A stretch of 64,000 bases of DNA from Microbispora sp. H11081 (GCF_012999535.1 NZ_JABBWV010000004.1:495609-559608); one strand, 5' to 3'. Shown: positions 14,939 to 23,880, counted from the stretch's first letter. The notes: generated by a model from the sequence alone, not told the origin. Translations and numbers: made by a program.

Positions 14939-16551
14939 CGGCGCTCTCCTTCCGCCGCGCGCCGCACGCCGAGCGGGTTGGGGACGGGGACGTATCCGGC
15001 GGTCCGGTCGGCCGCCCGCGCCCAGCGCACGCCCAGGTTGGCCTTGGCGGGCAGCGGCGCCCCGGCCAGCAGCCGCGTCAGCGGTTCCACGGGCCCCGAG
15101 GGGTGGTCATCGGCGTAGCGGCGCAGGATCTCCCGGGCTGCCGCCCACAGCGCGCGCAGGACGTCGTCGGACCCACAGGACGTCGTCGCGGCGACCTCCG
15201 CCAGGTGGTTGACGACCAGGCAGTAGGCGACCCGGTTCCAGCCGCGCGCGGCGTCGTACGACAGGGGGCCCGCCACCTCGACCGGCAGGCCGGTCAGGTC
15301 GTGCCGGCCGGCGACCAGCTTGGCGCCCTCCAGGTCGCGGAAGACCGCCTCGACGGGCCACCCACGGGCGTCGAAGCCGACCAGCACGTTCTGCACGTGC
15401 GCTTCGAGCACGACGCCGTGGCGGAAGAAGGCGTCGAGCACCGGCCGCGCCACGCGCTCGACGTACGCCTCCCACCAGGCGACCGGGTCGGCCGCGCGGC
15501 GCGCCAGGACGGCCTCGGGGACGCCGTCCCCGCCCGAGGCGACCGCGCCGGCGAGCACCGGCGTGGTCCCCGGCCCGCACACCCCCCACGGGCCGGTACG
15601 GACGATCACTCCGAGCCCTTCGAGCAGCCGGGTGGCGAGGGCGGCCGACCGGTAGCCGGGCTCCGGCAGCCACCGTGTGCCGGGGAAGCGCCTGGCCAGC
15701 AGGTCGAAGACCGGGGCGAGCCGCCGGGTCAGCTCGACCGCGCCGGTCAGTTCGTACCACGCGTTCTTCCGCACGCAGTTCGTGATCCGCACGTCCAGGC
15801 TGAACTTCAGGCACATGCCGGTGCCGGGGTCGTACACCGTCCTGACCGACGAGGTGGGCACGACGGCGCGGGGGGCGGGCCCGAGGTCGACGAGCCGCCC
15901 GTCCGCGAGCGGCCCGCGCAGGCGGGCGGCGAGCAGGTCGAGTTGCCAGGGGTGGGCGGGCAACGGGACGTACCCCTCCGGCGCGCCGCCGAACGCGTCG
16001 AGCGCGGCCGTGTCGCCCTCCTGGGCCACCAGGTCGGCGCGCACGCCGAGCAGCCGTGGCGCGAACCGCGCGTGCGTCTCCGGCGCGTAGCCGAGCCAGC
16101 CGTCGCCCTCGCGGGCCTTGGGCGACGGGTGGAACGGGTGCCCGGCCACGAGGGCCTGCTCGGAGGCGAGCCACGGGTCGGCGGGCGGGACGGCACGCGC
16201 GCGGGCGGCGCGGATCGCCGCGGCCGCCTCGCGTCCCGCCAGCACCTGAGCGGCGAACTCCTCGTTGCCGCCGTCCAGTTCCCGTTCGACCAGCGCGACG
16301 AGGGACGGCAGGTCGAGGGGCCTCCACCGCCCCTCCGTGAGCTGCTCGGGCGGTCCGTCGAAACGCAGCGCGATGCCGCCGCGCACGCGCACCCGCACGG
16401 GGGTGCCCGCCACGCGCAGCGTCAGGCGGGGGCCGGCGGCGCGCACGTGGCCGCGCGGGCCGCCGACCTCGCGCAGCCAGCAGCGCAGCAGCGCCCCGAG
16501 CGCCGCCTCCTCGGCCGCGGCGGCGTGCGGGTCCAGCAGGAGGCGGTCCAC
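14935..16551 (-). CDS. IucA/IucC-family NIS siderophore synthetase 1
   Basis: 538-residue NRPS-independent siderophore (NIS) synthetase. The ATP-binding signature GHPFHPSPKAREG sits at 137-149, followed by the core LPAHPWQ, LKFSLDVRITNCVRKN and the FhuF-like C-terminal half with VLEAHVQNVLVGF and RDLEG. Such enzymes adenylate a carboxylate of citrate (or a citryl intermediate) and couple it to an amine or alcohol. The start is GTG at 16551, three bases after the stop of the second synthetase. The stop overlaps the decarboxylase start (ATGA). Whether it corresponds to PvsB or PvsD cannot be settled by eye. Confidence 0.88.
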   Translation of the reverse strand: MDRLLLDPHAAAAEEAALGALLRCWLREVGGPRGHVRAAGPRLTLRVAGTPVRVRVRGGIALRFDGPPEQLTEGRWRPLDLPSLVALVERELDGGNEEFAAQVLAGREAAAAIRAARARAVPPADPWLASEQALVAGHPFHPSPKAREGDGWLGYAPETHARFAPRLLGVRADLVAQEGDTAALDAFGGAPEGYVPLPAHPWQLDLLAARLRGPLADGRLVDLGPAPRAVVPTSSVRTVYDPGTGMCLKFSLDVRITNCVRKNAWYELTGAVELTRRLAPVFDLLARRFPGTRWLPEPGYRSAALATRLLEGLGVIVRTGPWGVCGPGTTPVLAGAVASGGDGVPEAVLARRAADPVAWWEAYVERVARPVLDAFFRHGVVLEAHVQNVLVGFDARGWPVEAVFRDLEGAKLVAGRHDLTGLPVEVAGPLSYDAARGWNRVAYCLVVNHLAEVAATTSCGSDDVLRALWAAAREILRRYADDHPSGPVEPLTRLLAGAPLPAKANLGVRWARAADRTAGYVPVPNPLGVRRAAEGERR

Positions 16552-16554
16552 GGC

Positions 16555-18162
16555 TCAGGCGCCCCTCAGATAGTTGGGGCCGGTCGTGCCGTAGAACTTG
16601 TTGACGTCCCTGGCCCCGGTGCGGTCCTTGGCCACGAGCGTCCCGGCGACGACCATCGACTTGCCGGTGAGGCGGTCGGCGTCCAGTGTGCGGGCCCGCA
16701 GCAGCCGGGCCGCAGGGTCGTCCCCGTACGCGTCGAGCGCGGCGGCCAGGGCCTGTGCGACCAGCGTGGCGGCCGGGCCGGGCAGCGCGCCGTGGGCCAC
16801 GGCCATGGCGGCCAGGTGCAGGGTGATCGTCACGAAGACGTCGGCGAGCGCGTACGGGTCGTCGGTCAGCATGCGCTCGTCACCGAAGCCGGGCACGTCG
16901 AGCCCGGCCGCGCGCAGCCGCCGCGGCGAGGCGAGGAGCCCGTCGTTGTCCTTGACGAGCAGGCGCACGGGCCCGTCGCGGAACAGCAGCGCGAGGTTCT
17001 GCTGGTGGGCCTCCAGCGCGACGCCGTACCGGACGAACAGCGTGACGTTCCACTCCAGCAGCACCGCGAGGTAGTCGCGCAGCAGCGCCTCCGCGTCGCC
17101 GCCGTGGTGGCGCTCGGCCACCTCGTGCAGGACGAGCCGCCCGTCGCGGCCGGCGAGCGGCGCGAGCAGGGCCGCGACCGGGACGATCTCGCCTTCCGGC
17201 AGGCCGCGGACGAGCCAGGCCAGGTGTTCGTGCCCGGCGTGCCCGTAGGTCTGCTCGTCGGCGAGCGAGACGCGCAGGCGGGGCTCGCGGGCCAGGATCC
17301 GGCGCAGCAGCGACTCGGCCAGGGCGCCGTCGCGCAACGTGCCGGGTTTGATCGACCGGCGGTTGCGCAGGCCCAGCGTGCTGGCCGCCAGCGGCACCTT
17401 GAGGTGGACGCGGTCGGCGACCTCGACCGTCCGGGTGGACAGGGTCGGCCGCACGGTCAGGTACGGCTCCCGCCCCGGGACGACCCCGGGCAGCCGGGTC
17501 ACCAGCGGCTCCGTCAGCGGGTGGACGGGGAAGAGCACATGCGTCCCGGCCAGGCAGGACGGCAGCCCGACGTCCCCTGGCGCGGGCCACCAGCCGGGCA
17601 GATCAGTGCGGGAGAGCGTCACCCGCTCGCGCGGCGCCGCCGCCCACCGCATGGCGAACTCGGCGGCGAACTCGGGGGCGTGGGCCGCCAGGCCGGCCGG
17701 GGAGATCCCCAGACGGCAGCGGGCCGTCGGATACAGCGGATGGTCCACGGTGGCGGCCAGCGACTCGTACCGGATGAGGCCGCGACGTGCGCGCAGCCGC
17801 CCGGCCACCTCGTGGCGCATGCGGTGGTGGGTCTCCAGCGCCGTGAGCGCCTCCTGGCACTCCCTTTCGAAGGCGGCGACCCCCTCGGCGTCGGCGGGGT
17901 GGGCGACGGCCTCCAGCGTCTCCAGCACCTCCGCCAGGGCCAGGCGCTCGTGCCGCGCCGTCGAGAAGTCCTGGAACGGGTCGCCGGCCGCGAGCCCGAC
18001 CCGCCGCCCGGAGGCGAGGACGATCGCGACCCCGTCCCTGTCGCGGGTGATCCTGGCGGTGATCCCGGCGTAGTCCTCCCGCAGCAGGGCGTTCAGCACC
18101 CGCGCCGCCAGGTAGTGCTCACGGTCGGTAACTTCCCGACCGTCGCGGGCCTCCCTGGTCAT
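16555..18162 (-). CDS. IucA/IucC-family NIS siderophore synthetase 2
   Basis: 535 residues. NIS landmarks are DHPLYPTARCRLGIS (counterpart of GHPxHPxxKxR), FPVHPLTEP, LKVPLAASTLGLRNRRSIKPGT and ALEAHQQNLALLFRDG with LLVKDNDG. It ends with GTTGPNYLRGA. The ATG at 18162 overlaps the ATP-grasp stop (ATGA); the open frame continues further upstream, but that part is out of register with the family. Two different synthetases in one operon mean that citrate or a related acid is acylated twice, by different partners. Its diverged ATP-motif separates it clearly from the other synthetase. Confidence 0.88.
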   Translation of the reverse strand: MTREARDGREVTDREHYLAARVLNALLREDYAGITARITRDRDGVAIVLASGRRVGLAAGDPFQDFSTARHERLALAEVLETLEAVAHPADAEGVAAFERECQEALTALETHHRMRHEVAGRLRARRGLIRYESLAATVDHPLYPTARCRLGISPAGLAAHAPEFAAEFAMRWAAAPRERVTLSRTDLPGWWPAPGDVGLPSCLAGTHVLFPVHPLTEPLVTRLPGVVPGREPYLTVRPTLSTRTVEVADRVHLKVPLAASTLGLRNRRSIKPGTLRDGALAESLLRRILAREPRLRVSLADEQTYGHAGHEHLAWLVRGLPEGEIVPVAALLAPLAGRDGRLVLHEVAERHHGGDAEALLRDYLAVLLEWNVTLFVRYGVALEAHQQNLALLFRDGPVRLLVKDNDGLLASPRRLRAAGLDVPGFGDERMLTDDPYALADVFVTITLHLAAMAVAHGALPGPAATLVAQALAAALDAYGDDPAARLLRARTLDADRLTGKSMVVAGTLVAKDRTGARDVNKFYGTTGPNYLRGA

Positions 18163-19316
18163 GTGAGCACCCAAGGGTGGTCCTTCCTGAAGGCGTCGAC
18201 GGCGGCGTCCACGCTCGCGCGGTCCCGGCCGAGGGCGCGGAGCAGGCCCAGGTAGTCGCGGTTCGTCCCCGTCAGCTCGACGTGATCGCCGATCTCGCGC
18301 AGCGCCCGGTGCCACAACCGCACGCCGTCCTGCCGGGTGGAGAGGTCCGGCGGCGCGCCGATGACCGTGCCGGAGCGCTCGGCCACGAGGCTGACCACCG
18401 ATCCGTACGCGGCGGGAACGGCGTCGAGGTCGAAGGCCGGCAGCGGTTCGCCCGCGTGGACGCGCAGGATCCACTGGTGCAGGGGCACGCCGAGGAGGTC
18501 CGCGAGCAGGAAGTCGCAGTTGTCGCCGATCAGCCGATAGTTGATCTCGATGACGCGGGGGCCGTCGCGGGTGACGGCGTACTCGGTGTGGCACATCCCG
18601 AAGCCGGCCCCCGCCGCGTCGAGCGCCGCGGTCAGGTGGGGCAGGTGGTCCGGGTCGGGGGGCCGCCAGTCGAGGCGCTCCTCGACGAAGCGCGGCAGCG
18701 GGCCGAGCGTGGTGGCGAACCCCCCGACGACCCGCCGGGCGGCGCCGTCGCCCAGCGTCTCCAGGGTGCGGAGCGGCCCTTCGAGGAACTCCTCCGCGAC
18801 CAGGACGTCCTGCGGCCGCCGCCGCCTGATCGCCGCGACGGCGCCGGCCAGCGCCTCCCGCCCGTCGACGAACACGACGTCCTCGCTGGCCACGCCGAGC
18901 GCGGGCTTGACCACGACCGGGTACGGCAGGTCCTCCGGCGGTTCCGCGCCGGGAGGGATCCGTACGGACCTGACCGGTTCGACGGCGGCGAGGGCGCGGC
19001 GCGTCAGCGCCTTGTCCTTGGCGGTGACGCAGGCCCGCCAGTCCTTGCCGGGAAGGCCGAAATACTCGGCGGCGAGCGCGGTGGCGGCCTGGAGATGGTC
19101 GGAGTTGGAGAAGATCACGTCGGGCCGGTGGTGGGCGGCCACGGCGTCGATGACGGCCCGGGGATCGCGGACGTCCGCCGCCACGACGTCGTGCCCCGGG
19201 TACCGATCAGGCTGGTCCGTGAGTATCGTCACGTCCCAGCCCAGCGCGGCCGCGGCGGGAAGGAACCCGGCGGTCACCGAGTCGGTCGGGTTGAGCGTGG
19301 TGACGTACAGCCGCAC
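18159..19316 (-). CDS. ATP-grasp ligase of siderophore operon (PvsA-like)
   Basis: 385 residues, ATP-grasp fold. The N-terminal Rossmann-like part (MRLYVTTLNPTDSV) is followed by the ATP-binding lysine in PYPVVVKPALGVASEDVVFV (Lys137), VAEEFLEGP, and the metal/ATP residues VIEINYRLIGDN (Glu257, Asn259). ATP-grasp ligases in siderophore operons (for example PvsA of vibrioferrin) join an amino acid to a carboxylic acid. It is the first gene of the four-gene operon; GTG start with GGAGG four bases before it. An iron-box palindrome (19328-19346) lies 12 bases upstream, so transcription should be iron-repressed. Confidence 0.8.
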   Translation of the reverse strand: MRLYVTTLNPTDSVTAGFLPAAAALGWDVTILTDQPDRYPGHDVVAADVRDPRAVIDAVAAHHRPDVIFSNSDHLQAATALAAEYFGLPGKDWRACVTAKDKALTRRALAAVEPVRSVRIPPGAEPPEDLPYPVVVKPALGVASEDVVFVDGREALAGAVAAIRRRRPQDVLVAEEFLEGPLRTLETLGDGAARRVVGGFATTLGPLPRFVEERLDWRPPDPDHLPHLTAALDAAGAGFGMCHTEYAVTRDGPRVIEINYRLIGDNCDFLLADLLGVPLHQWILRVHAGEPLPAFDLDAVPAAYGSVVSLVAERSGTVIGAPPDLSTRQDGVRLWHRALREIGDHVELTGTNRDYLGLLRALGRDRASVDAAVDAFRKDHPWVLT

Positions 19317-19327
19317 CGGCCCTCCGA

Positions 19328-19346
19328 GTAGGTAAGGCTAACCTAA
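19328..19346 (-). promoter_or_regulatory. IdeR/DmdR1-type iron box
   Basis: The palindrome TAGGTAAGGCTAACCTAA (19329-19346) matches the actinobacterial iron-box consensus TTAGGTTAGGCTNACCTAA at all but two positions. It sits between the start codon of the siderophore operon (19316) and the divergent nudC gene, close enough for a bound DtxR-family repressor to block the operon promoter. Confidence 0.88.
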
Positions 19347-19439
19347 GCGTGAGCATCCTAGTCCTGGTGTCGATCGTTTGACCGGCGAACGCCACGGGAC
19401 GGGAGATTGCCGGGGCGGCGGCGGTGGAAGGATGACGGC

Positions 19440-20345
19440 GTGGATATCGCGGACGGACTGCTCGGCCCCCTGCTCCTGGCGAGGAACGCCATCGACAGAT
19501 CGGCGGCCCTGCGGGGCGACGAGGACTGGCTGCGGCGGGCGTGGGAGGCGGACAAGACACGCGTCCTCCTCATCCACGAGGGCCGCACGCTGGTGCGCCG
19601 CTTCAGCGACGGCGCGGCCCTCGTGCTCACCTCGCCGGCCGAGGCGCCGGAGGGCACCCGTTATCTGCTGGGCGTGGACGAGGACGGCGTGGCCTACTTC
19701 GCGGTGGGCGCCCCGCTGCCCGAGGGCGACGCGGCGGGGCTCAGAGAGGCGGCGGTGCTGCTCGACGACCGCGACGCCGGACTGCTCGTCTACGCGGTGG
19801 CCCTGGAGGCGTGGCACGCGGGCCACGAGTACTGCCCGAGGTGCGGCAGCCGTACGGACGTCACGGCGTCCGGTCACACGCGCGTGTGCCCGCGCGACGG
19901 CAGCCAGCACTTCCCGCGCGTCGACCCCGCGGTGATCATGCTCGTGCACGACGACGAGGGCCGGATCCTGCTCGCGCGCGGCCCGCAGTGGCCGGAGAAG
20001 CGGATGTCGGTGCTGGCCGGCTTCGTCGAGCCGGGGGAGTCGCTGGAGCACGCGGTGGTCCGCGAGGTCCTGGAGGAGGTGGGCGTCGCCGTCGCCGCGC
20101 CCCGCTATCTCGGCAGCCAGCCCTGGCCGTTCCCGCGCAGCCTGATGCTGGGCTTCTTCGCCCGCGCGGTCACGACGGACCTGCGCCCCGACCTGGAGGA
20201 GATCGCCGAGGCCCGCTGGCTGTCCCGGGAGGAGCTGGAGACCCAGGTGCGCGCGGGAGAGCTGGTGCTGCCCGGCCAGGTCTCGATCGCCCGGCGCCTG
20301 ATCGAGACCTGGTACGGCGCGCCCATCCCCGACACCGGCTGGTGA
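19440..20345 (+). CDS. nudC: NudC, NAD(H)/NAD-capped RNA pyrophosphatase
   Basis: 301 residues. Zinc ribbon YCPRCGSRTD with partner CPRDGSQHFPR, then the Nudix box GFVEPGESLEHAVVREVLEEVGV and the NudC-specific SQPWPFPRSLMLGF, which identifies NADH pyrophosphatases. It hydrolyses NADH to NMNH and AMP and can remove NAD caps from RNA. The GTG at 19440 is chosen because GGAAGG lies about eight bases upstream and homologs start here. It is convergent with mrx1, an arrangement also seen in mycobacteria. It is divergent from the siderophore operon and shares its 120-base upstream region. Confidence 0.9.
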   Translation: MDIADGLLGPLLLARNAIDRSAALRGDEDWLRRAWEADKTRVLLIHEGRTLVRRFSDGAALVLTSPAEAPEGTRYLLGVDEDGVAYFAVGAPLPEGDAAGLREAAVLLDDRDAGLLVYAVALEAWHAGHEYCPRCGSRTDVTASGHTRVCPRDGSQHFPRVDPAVIMLVHDDEGRILLARGPQWPEKRMSVLAGFVEPGESLEHAVVREVLEEVGVAVAAPRYLGSQPWPFPRSLMLGFFARAVTTDLRPDLEEIAEARWLSREELETQVRAGELVLPGQVSIARRLIETWYGAPIPDTGW

Positions 20346-20373
20346 GACCGGCGCCGGGGGCCGTGGCCGAGAT

Positions 20374-20613
20374 CTAGCAGGTGCCCGCGAGGTGCCGCTT
20401 GACCTCGGCGACCGAGGGGTTGGTCATCGTGTGGCAGTCCGCCACCACGGTGGGAACGACCTGGTTGCCGTTGTTCACGCTCGCGACGAACTCGGCGGCG
20501 TCCGGGTGACGCTCGATGTCGACCTCGCTGAAGGGGATGCCTTCCCGCGTGAGCTGGCCCTTCAGCCGCTTGCAGGGGCCGCACCAGCTCGTGGTGTAAA
20601 CCGTCAGCGCCAT
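20374..20613 (-). CDS. mrx1: Mycoredoxin-1-type glutaredoxin
   Basis: 79 residues, glutaredoxin fold: VYTTSWCGPCKRLKG with redox Cys11 and Cys14, then the cis-Pro region NQVVPTVV and the C-terminal NPSVAEVKRHL. The length and the TTSWCGxC start match mycoredoxin-1, which reduces mycothiol mixed disulfides in Actinobacteria. Its active site reads CGPC, as in thioredoxins, instead of CGYC or CPYC. The nudC-mrx1-uvrD2 order supports the identity. Confidence 0.85.
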   Translation of the reverse strand: MALTVYTTSWCGPCKRLKGQLTREGIPFSEVDIERHPDAAEFVASVNNGNQVVPTVVADCHTMTNPSVAEVKRHLAGTC

Positions 20614-20691
20614 CTGTCGTCCCTTTCGTGCGCATCAGTGTTGCCGAGAGCAGTCATTGGCAACATCGCCGGCGTGCCGGGTGTTCCCGCA

Positions 20692-21705
20692 CTACCGCTG
20701 CGCCAGGGCGGCCGTGGGCGGCGCCACGTACCCAAGCCTGGCGGTGATCCAGGCCTGGACGCTCTCGGCCACCCCCGGCTCCCGGTACAGCGGCGCGCTG
20801 TGCTGGGTGCCCGCCATGGTCTTGACGACCATCGGCACGCCGACGACCTGCAGCGCCTCCCTGAGCATCTCGCTCTGGTACGGCGGGACGAACTCCTCCG
20901 ACGAGTGGACGGCGAGCATGGGCGGGTCGCCCGGCGAGGCGTGGAACGGCACCTCCATGCTCGACCAGACGCGCGGGCACTTGGCGGGGACGCAGCCGCC
21001 GGCCAGCTTGATGGCCGCCTTGCGCAGCTTCTGCTGCTCCTTGGTGCCGAACGCGCTGCCGTCCGCGAACGCCGACAGCGGCGAGACCGGCGGCGAGATC
21101 CCGACGACCCCGCGCAGCCCCGGCCGGCCGTCGCCGTACGCGCCGACGGCGGCGGCGAGGTGGCCTCCGGCGGAGAACCCCAGCAGCGCGTAGCGGCCGG
21201 GGTCGGCGTTGAACATCGCCGCGTGTTTGCGCACGGCGTTGACGGCGGAGATGACGTCGGTGCGCTGGGCCGGCCAGGCCGCGTCGCCGGACAGGCGGTA
21301 GTCGAGGTTGACGACGGTGTAGCCGAGCTGGGAGTAGCTGCGGGTGACCGAGGTCATGTACTTCTTGTCGCCCCCGGACCACCAGCCGCCGTGGATCACG
21401 AACACGATCGGGCGGCGCGGGCCGGTGGGGTGCCACCACACGTCCATGATCTGGCGCGCGTGCGAGCCGTACGCGTAGGTGCGGGTCTTCGGGCCGTACG
21501 GCGTGGCCGACGGCGACGGCGAAGCCGACGGGGACGGCGTTGCCGAGTGGCGGGCCGAGGTGCTCGGGGACGGGGCTGGGGAAGCGGAGGAGTGGCGGAC
21601 GGGGTCGCCGGCCGAGGCGGCGGCCTCGGCGTCCGGCGGGGTGAGCATGAGGGCGGCGAGGGCGGCGGCGCCCATGCCTATGGCAGTTCGGACCGCGGTG
21701 GCCAC
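20692..21705 (-). CDS. Secreted alpha/beta hydrolase (BD-FAE/carboxylesterase type)
   Basis: 337 residues. The signal peptide (VATAVRTAIGMGAAALAALML...AEA) is followed by a Ser/Pro-rich region (about 35-70). The hydrolase fold shows VFVIHGGWWSGG (oxyanion-hole HGGWW), LDYRL, the nucleophile elbow LLGFSAGGHLA, and a C-terminal His in AGTQHSAPLY. An Asp or Glu near MLAVHSSEEFVPP completes the triad. The family covers lipases, esterases and kynurenine-formamidase-like enzymes; substrate unknown. GTG start with GGGAGGA upstream. It lies between mrx1 and uvrD2, where mycobacteria have no such gene from memory. Confidence 0.8.
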   Translation of the reverse strand: MATAVRTAIGMGAAALAALMLTPPDAEAAASAGDPVRHSSASPAPSPSTSARHSATPSPSASPSPSATPYGPKTRTYAYGSHARQIMDVWWHPTGPRRPIVFVIHGGWWSGGDKKYMTSVTRSYSQLGYTVVNLDYRLSGDAAWPAQRTDVISAVNAVRKHAAMFNADPGRYALLGFSAGGHLAAAVGAYGDGRPGLRGVVGISPPVSPLSAFADGSAFGTKEQQKLRKAAIKLAGGCVPAKCPRVWSSMEVPFHASPGDPPMLAVHSSEEFVPPYQSEMLREALQVVGVPMVVKTMAGTQHSAPLYREPGVAESVQAWITARLGYVAPPTAALAQR

Positions 21706-21822
21706 GGCGTGTTCCTCCCCGATGTAGCGTCGTGCGCCGACCGGTCGCCGGGACACGCCCGCTCGGCTGCTGGAAGGATGATGCCAGTAACAACGTCCGC
21801 AACGCATGTCAGGAGCCGCTCC

Positions 21823-23880
21823 TTGGACGTCCTGGACGGTCTGGATCCCGAGCAGCGCGAGGTCGCGCAGGCGGTGCGCGGACCGGTGTGCGTGCTCGCG
21901 GGGGCGGGGACGGGCAAGACCCGCGCCATCACGCACCGCGTCGCGTACGCCGTGCACACGGGGGTGGTCGAGCCGACGGGCGTGCTCGCCGTGACCTTCA
22001 CGACCCGCGCGGCGGCCGAGCTGAAGCAGCGGCTGCGCGGCCTCGGGGCGCCCGGCGTGCAGGCCCGCACGTTCCACGCCGCGGCCCTGCGGCAGCTCAG
22101 CTACTTCTGGCCGAGGGTGATCGGCGGCGACCCGCCGCAGGTCGTCGAGTCGAAGCTGCCGCTGCTCGTGGAGGCGGCCAGGCGCCTGCGCAGGAACCCC
22201 GACCGCGGCGAGTTGCGCGACGTCGCGAGCGAGATCGAGTGGGCGAAGGTCACCCAGGTCGGCCCGGAGGACTACCCGGCAGCCGCCGCCAAGGCCCGCC
22301 GCACCCCGCCGATCGCGCCCGAGGAGGTGGCGCGGCTGTACGAGGGGTACGAGGCCCTGCGCCGCCAGCGGAACCTGATCGACTTCGAGACGATCCTGGA
22401 GCTCACGGCGGCGGTGATGACCGAGCACCGCGAGGTCGCGGCGCAGATCCGCCAGCAGTACCGCTACTTCGTGGTCGACGAGTTCCAGGACGTCAACCCG
22501 CTGCAGAAGCTGCTGCTCGACACCTGGCTCGGCGGGCGCGACGACGTGTGCGTGGTGGGCGACCCCAACCAGACCATCTACTCGTTCACCGGCGCGACCC
22601 CCCACTATCTGACCAACTTCGCCGTCGAGCACCCGTCGGCGGCCGTGATCAGGCTCGTGCGCGACTACCGCTCGACCCCGCAGGTGGTCTCGCTGGCCAA
22701 CCGCGTCATGGCGCGCTCGCCCCACCGGCTGGAACTGGTTGCCCAGCGGCCGGAGGGGCCCGAGCCGGTCTTCACCGAGTACGACGACGAGCAGGCCGAG
22801 GCGCTCGGCGTCGCGCTCACGGTCAAGAAGCTCATGGCGGACGGCGTGCCCACCCGCGAGATCGCGGTGCTGTTCCGGATCAACGCCCAGTCGGAGGCGT
22901 ACGAGCAGGCCTTCACCGACGCCGGCGTGCCGTACCTGCTGCGGGGGGTGGAGCGGTTCTTCGAGCGTCCCGAGGTGCGCCAGGCCGTGGTGCTGCTGCG
23001 CGGCGCGGCACGGTCGGCGGGCGACGAGCCGCTCGCGCCCGCCGTGCACGCGATCCTGTCGGGGATCGGGCTGACCGCGGAGCCTCCTGGGGGCGGCAAG
23101 GCCAGGGAGAAGTGGGAGTCGCTCAAGGCGCTCGCCGACCTGGCCGAGGACATGGCGGCGGAGGGCGCGGATCTCCCCCGGTTCGTCGCGGAGCTGGAGC
23201 GCCGGGCGATGGAGCAGCACGCGCCGCCGGTCGAGGGCGTGACGCTCGCGTCCCTGCACGCCGCCAAGGGCCTGGAGTGGGACGCGGTCTTCCTCGTCGG
23301 GCTCACCGACGGCATGGTCCCGATCGTCTACGCGGAGACGCCGGACCAGGTGGAGGAGGAGCGGCGGCTGATGTACGTGGGGATCACCCGGGCTCGTGAG
23401 CACCTGCACCTGTCGTGGGCGCTGGCCCGCTCGCCGGGGGGCCGCCGCGCCCGGAAGCCGTCGCGCTTCCTCGACGGGCTGTCCCCCCGCACTTCGGGCC
23501 CGGCCAGATCCGAGCGGCCAGCGGGAGGCTCGGGTGGACGGGCGAAGCGGTCGGCGGCGCCGCTGCACTGCCGGATCTGCGGCCGGACCCTCGCCGCCGC
23601 GGCGGAGCAGAAGCTGGGCCGCTGCGCGACCTGCCCGGCGGACTACGACGAGGCGCTGCTCGAACGGCTGAAGACCTGGCGCAGCGCGGCGGCGAAGGAG
23701 GCGAAGGTGCCGGCGTACGTCGTCTTCACCGACGTCACCCTCCAGGCCATCGCCGAGCGGGTGCCCACATCCGAGGAGGATCTCCTCTCGATCGCCGGGA
23801 TCGGACGCGTCAAACTTGAGCGGTACGGCGACCCGGTCCTCGAACTCTGCCGTGGCGCCGATAGTGTTACCGACCAGTAA
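21823..23880 (+). CDS. uvrD2: UvrD2-type DNA helicase with HRDC domain
   Basis: 685 residues from a TTG start that has AGGAG seven bases upstream; ATG codons at 21778/21781 would add about 15 residues but lack a spaced ribosome site. SF1A motifs: LAGAGTGKTRA (Lys32), VTFTTRAAAEL, VVDEFQDVNPLQ, GDPNQTIYSFTGA, LHAAKGLEWDAVF, MYVGITRAREHL. A tetracysteine motif (CRICG and CATC) follows, then a C-terminal HRDC domain (YVVFTDVTLQAIAERVP...LLSIAGIGRVKLERYG). This helicase-Zn-HRDC order is the UvrD2 architecture of Actinobacteria, a repair-related 3'-5' helicase. Confidence 0.9.
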   Translation: MDVLDGLDPEQREVAQAVRGPVCVLAGAGTGKTRAITHRVAYAVHTGVVEPTGVLAVTFTTRAAAELKQRLRGLGAPGVQARTFHAAALRQLSYFWPRVIGGDPPQVVESKLPLLVEAARRLRRNPDRGELRDVASEIEWAKVTQVGPEDYPAAAAKARRTPPIAPEEVARLYEGYEALRRQRNLIDFETILELTAAVMTEHREVAAQIRQQYRYFVVDEFQDVNPLQKLLLDTWLGGRDDVCVVGDPNQTIYSFTGATPHYLTNFAVEHPSAAVIRLVRDYRSTPQVVSLANRVMARSPHRLELVAQRPEGPEPVFTEYDDEQAEALGVALTVKKLMADGVPTREIAVLFRINAQSEAYEQAFTDAGVPYLLRGVERFFERPEVRQAVVLLRGAARSAGDEPLAPAVHAILSGIGLTAEPPGGGKAREKWESLKALADLAEDMAAEGADLPRFVAELERRAMEQHAPPVEGVTLASLHAAKGLEWDAVFLVGLTDGMVPIVYAETPDQVEEERRLMYVGITRAREHLHLSWALARSPGGRRARKPSRFLDGLSPRTSGPARSERPAGGSGGRAKRSAAPLHCRICGRTLAAAAEQKLGRCATCPADYDEALLERLKTWRSAAAKEAKVPAYVVFTDVTLQAIAERVPTSEEDLLSIAGIGRVKLERYGDPVLELCRGADSVTDQ

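Noticed and set aside
15103..18255. 1050-codon plus-strand open frame opposite the siderophore genes
   Set aside because: Third-position GC bias keeps the opposite strand open. The protein has no motif, while the minus strand has clear NIS synthetase motifs.
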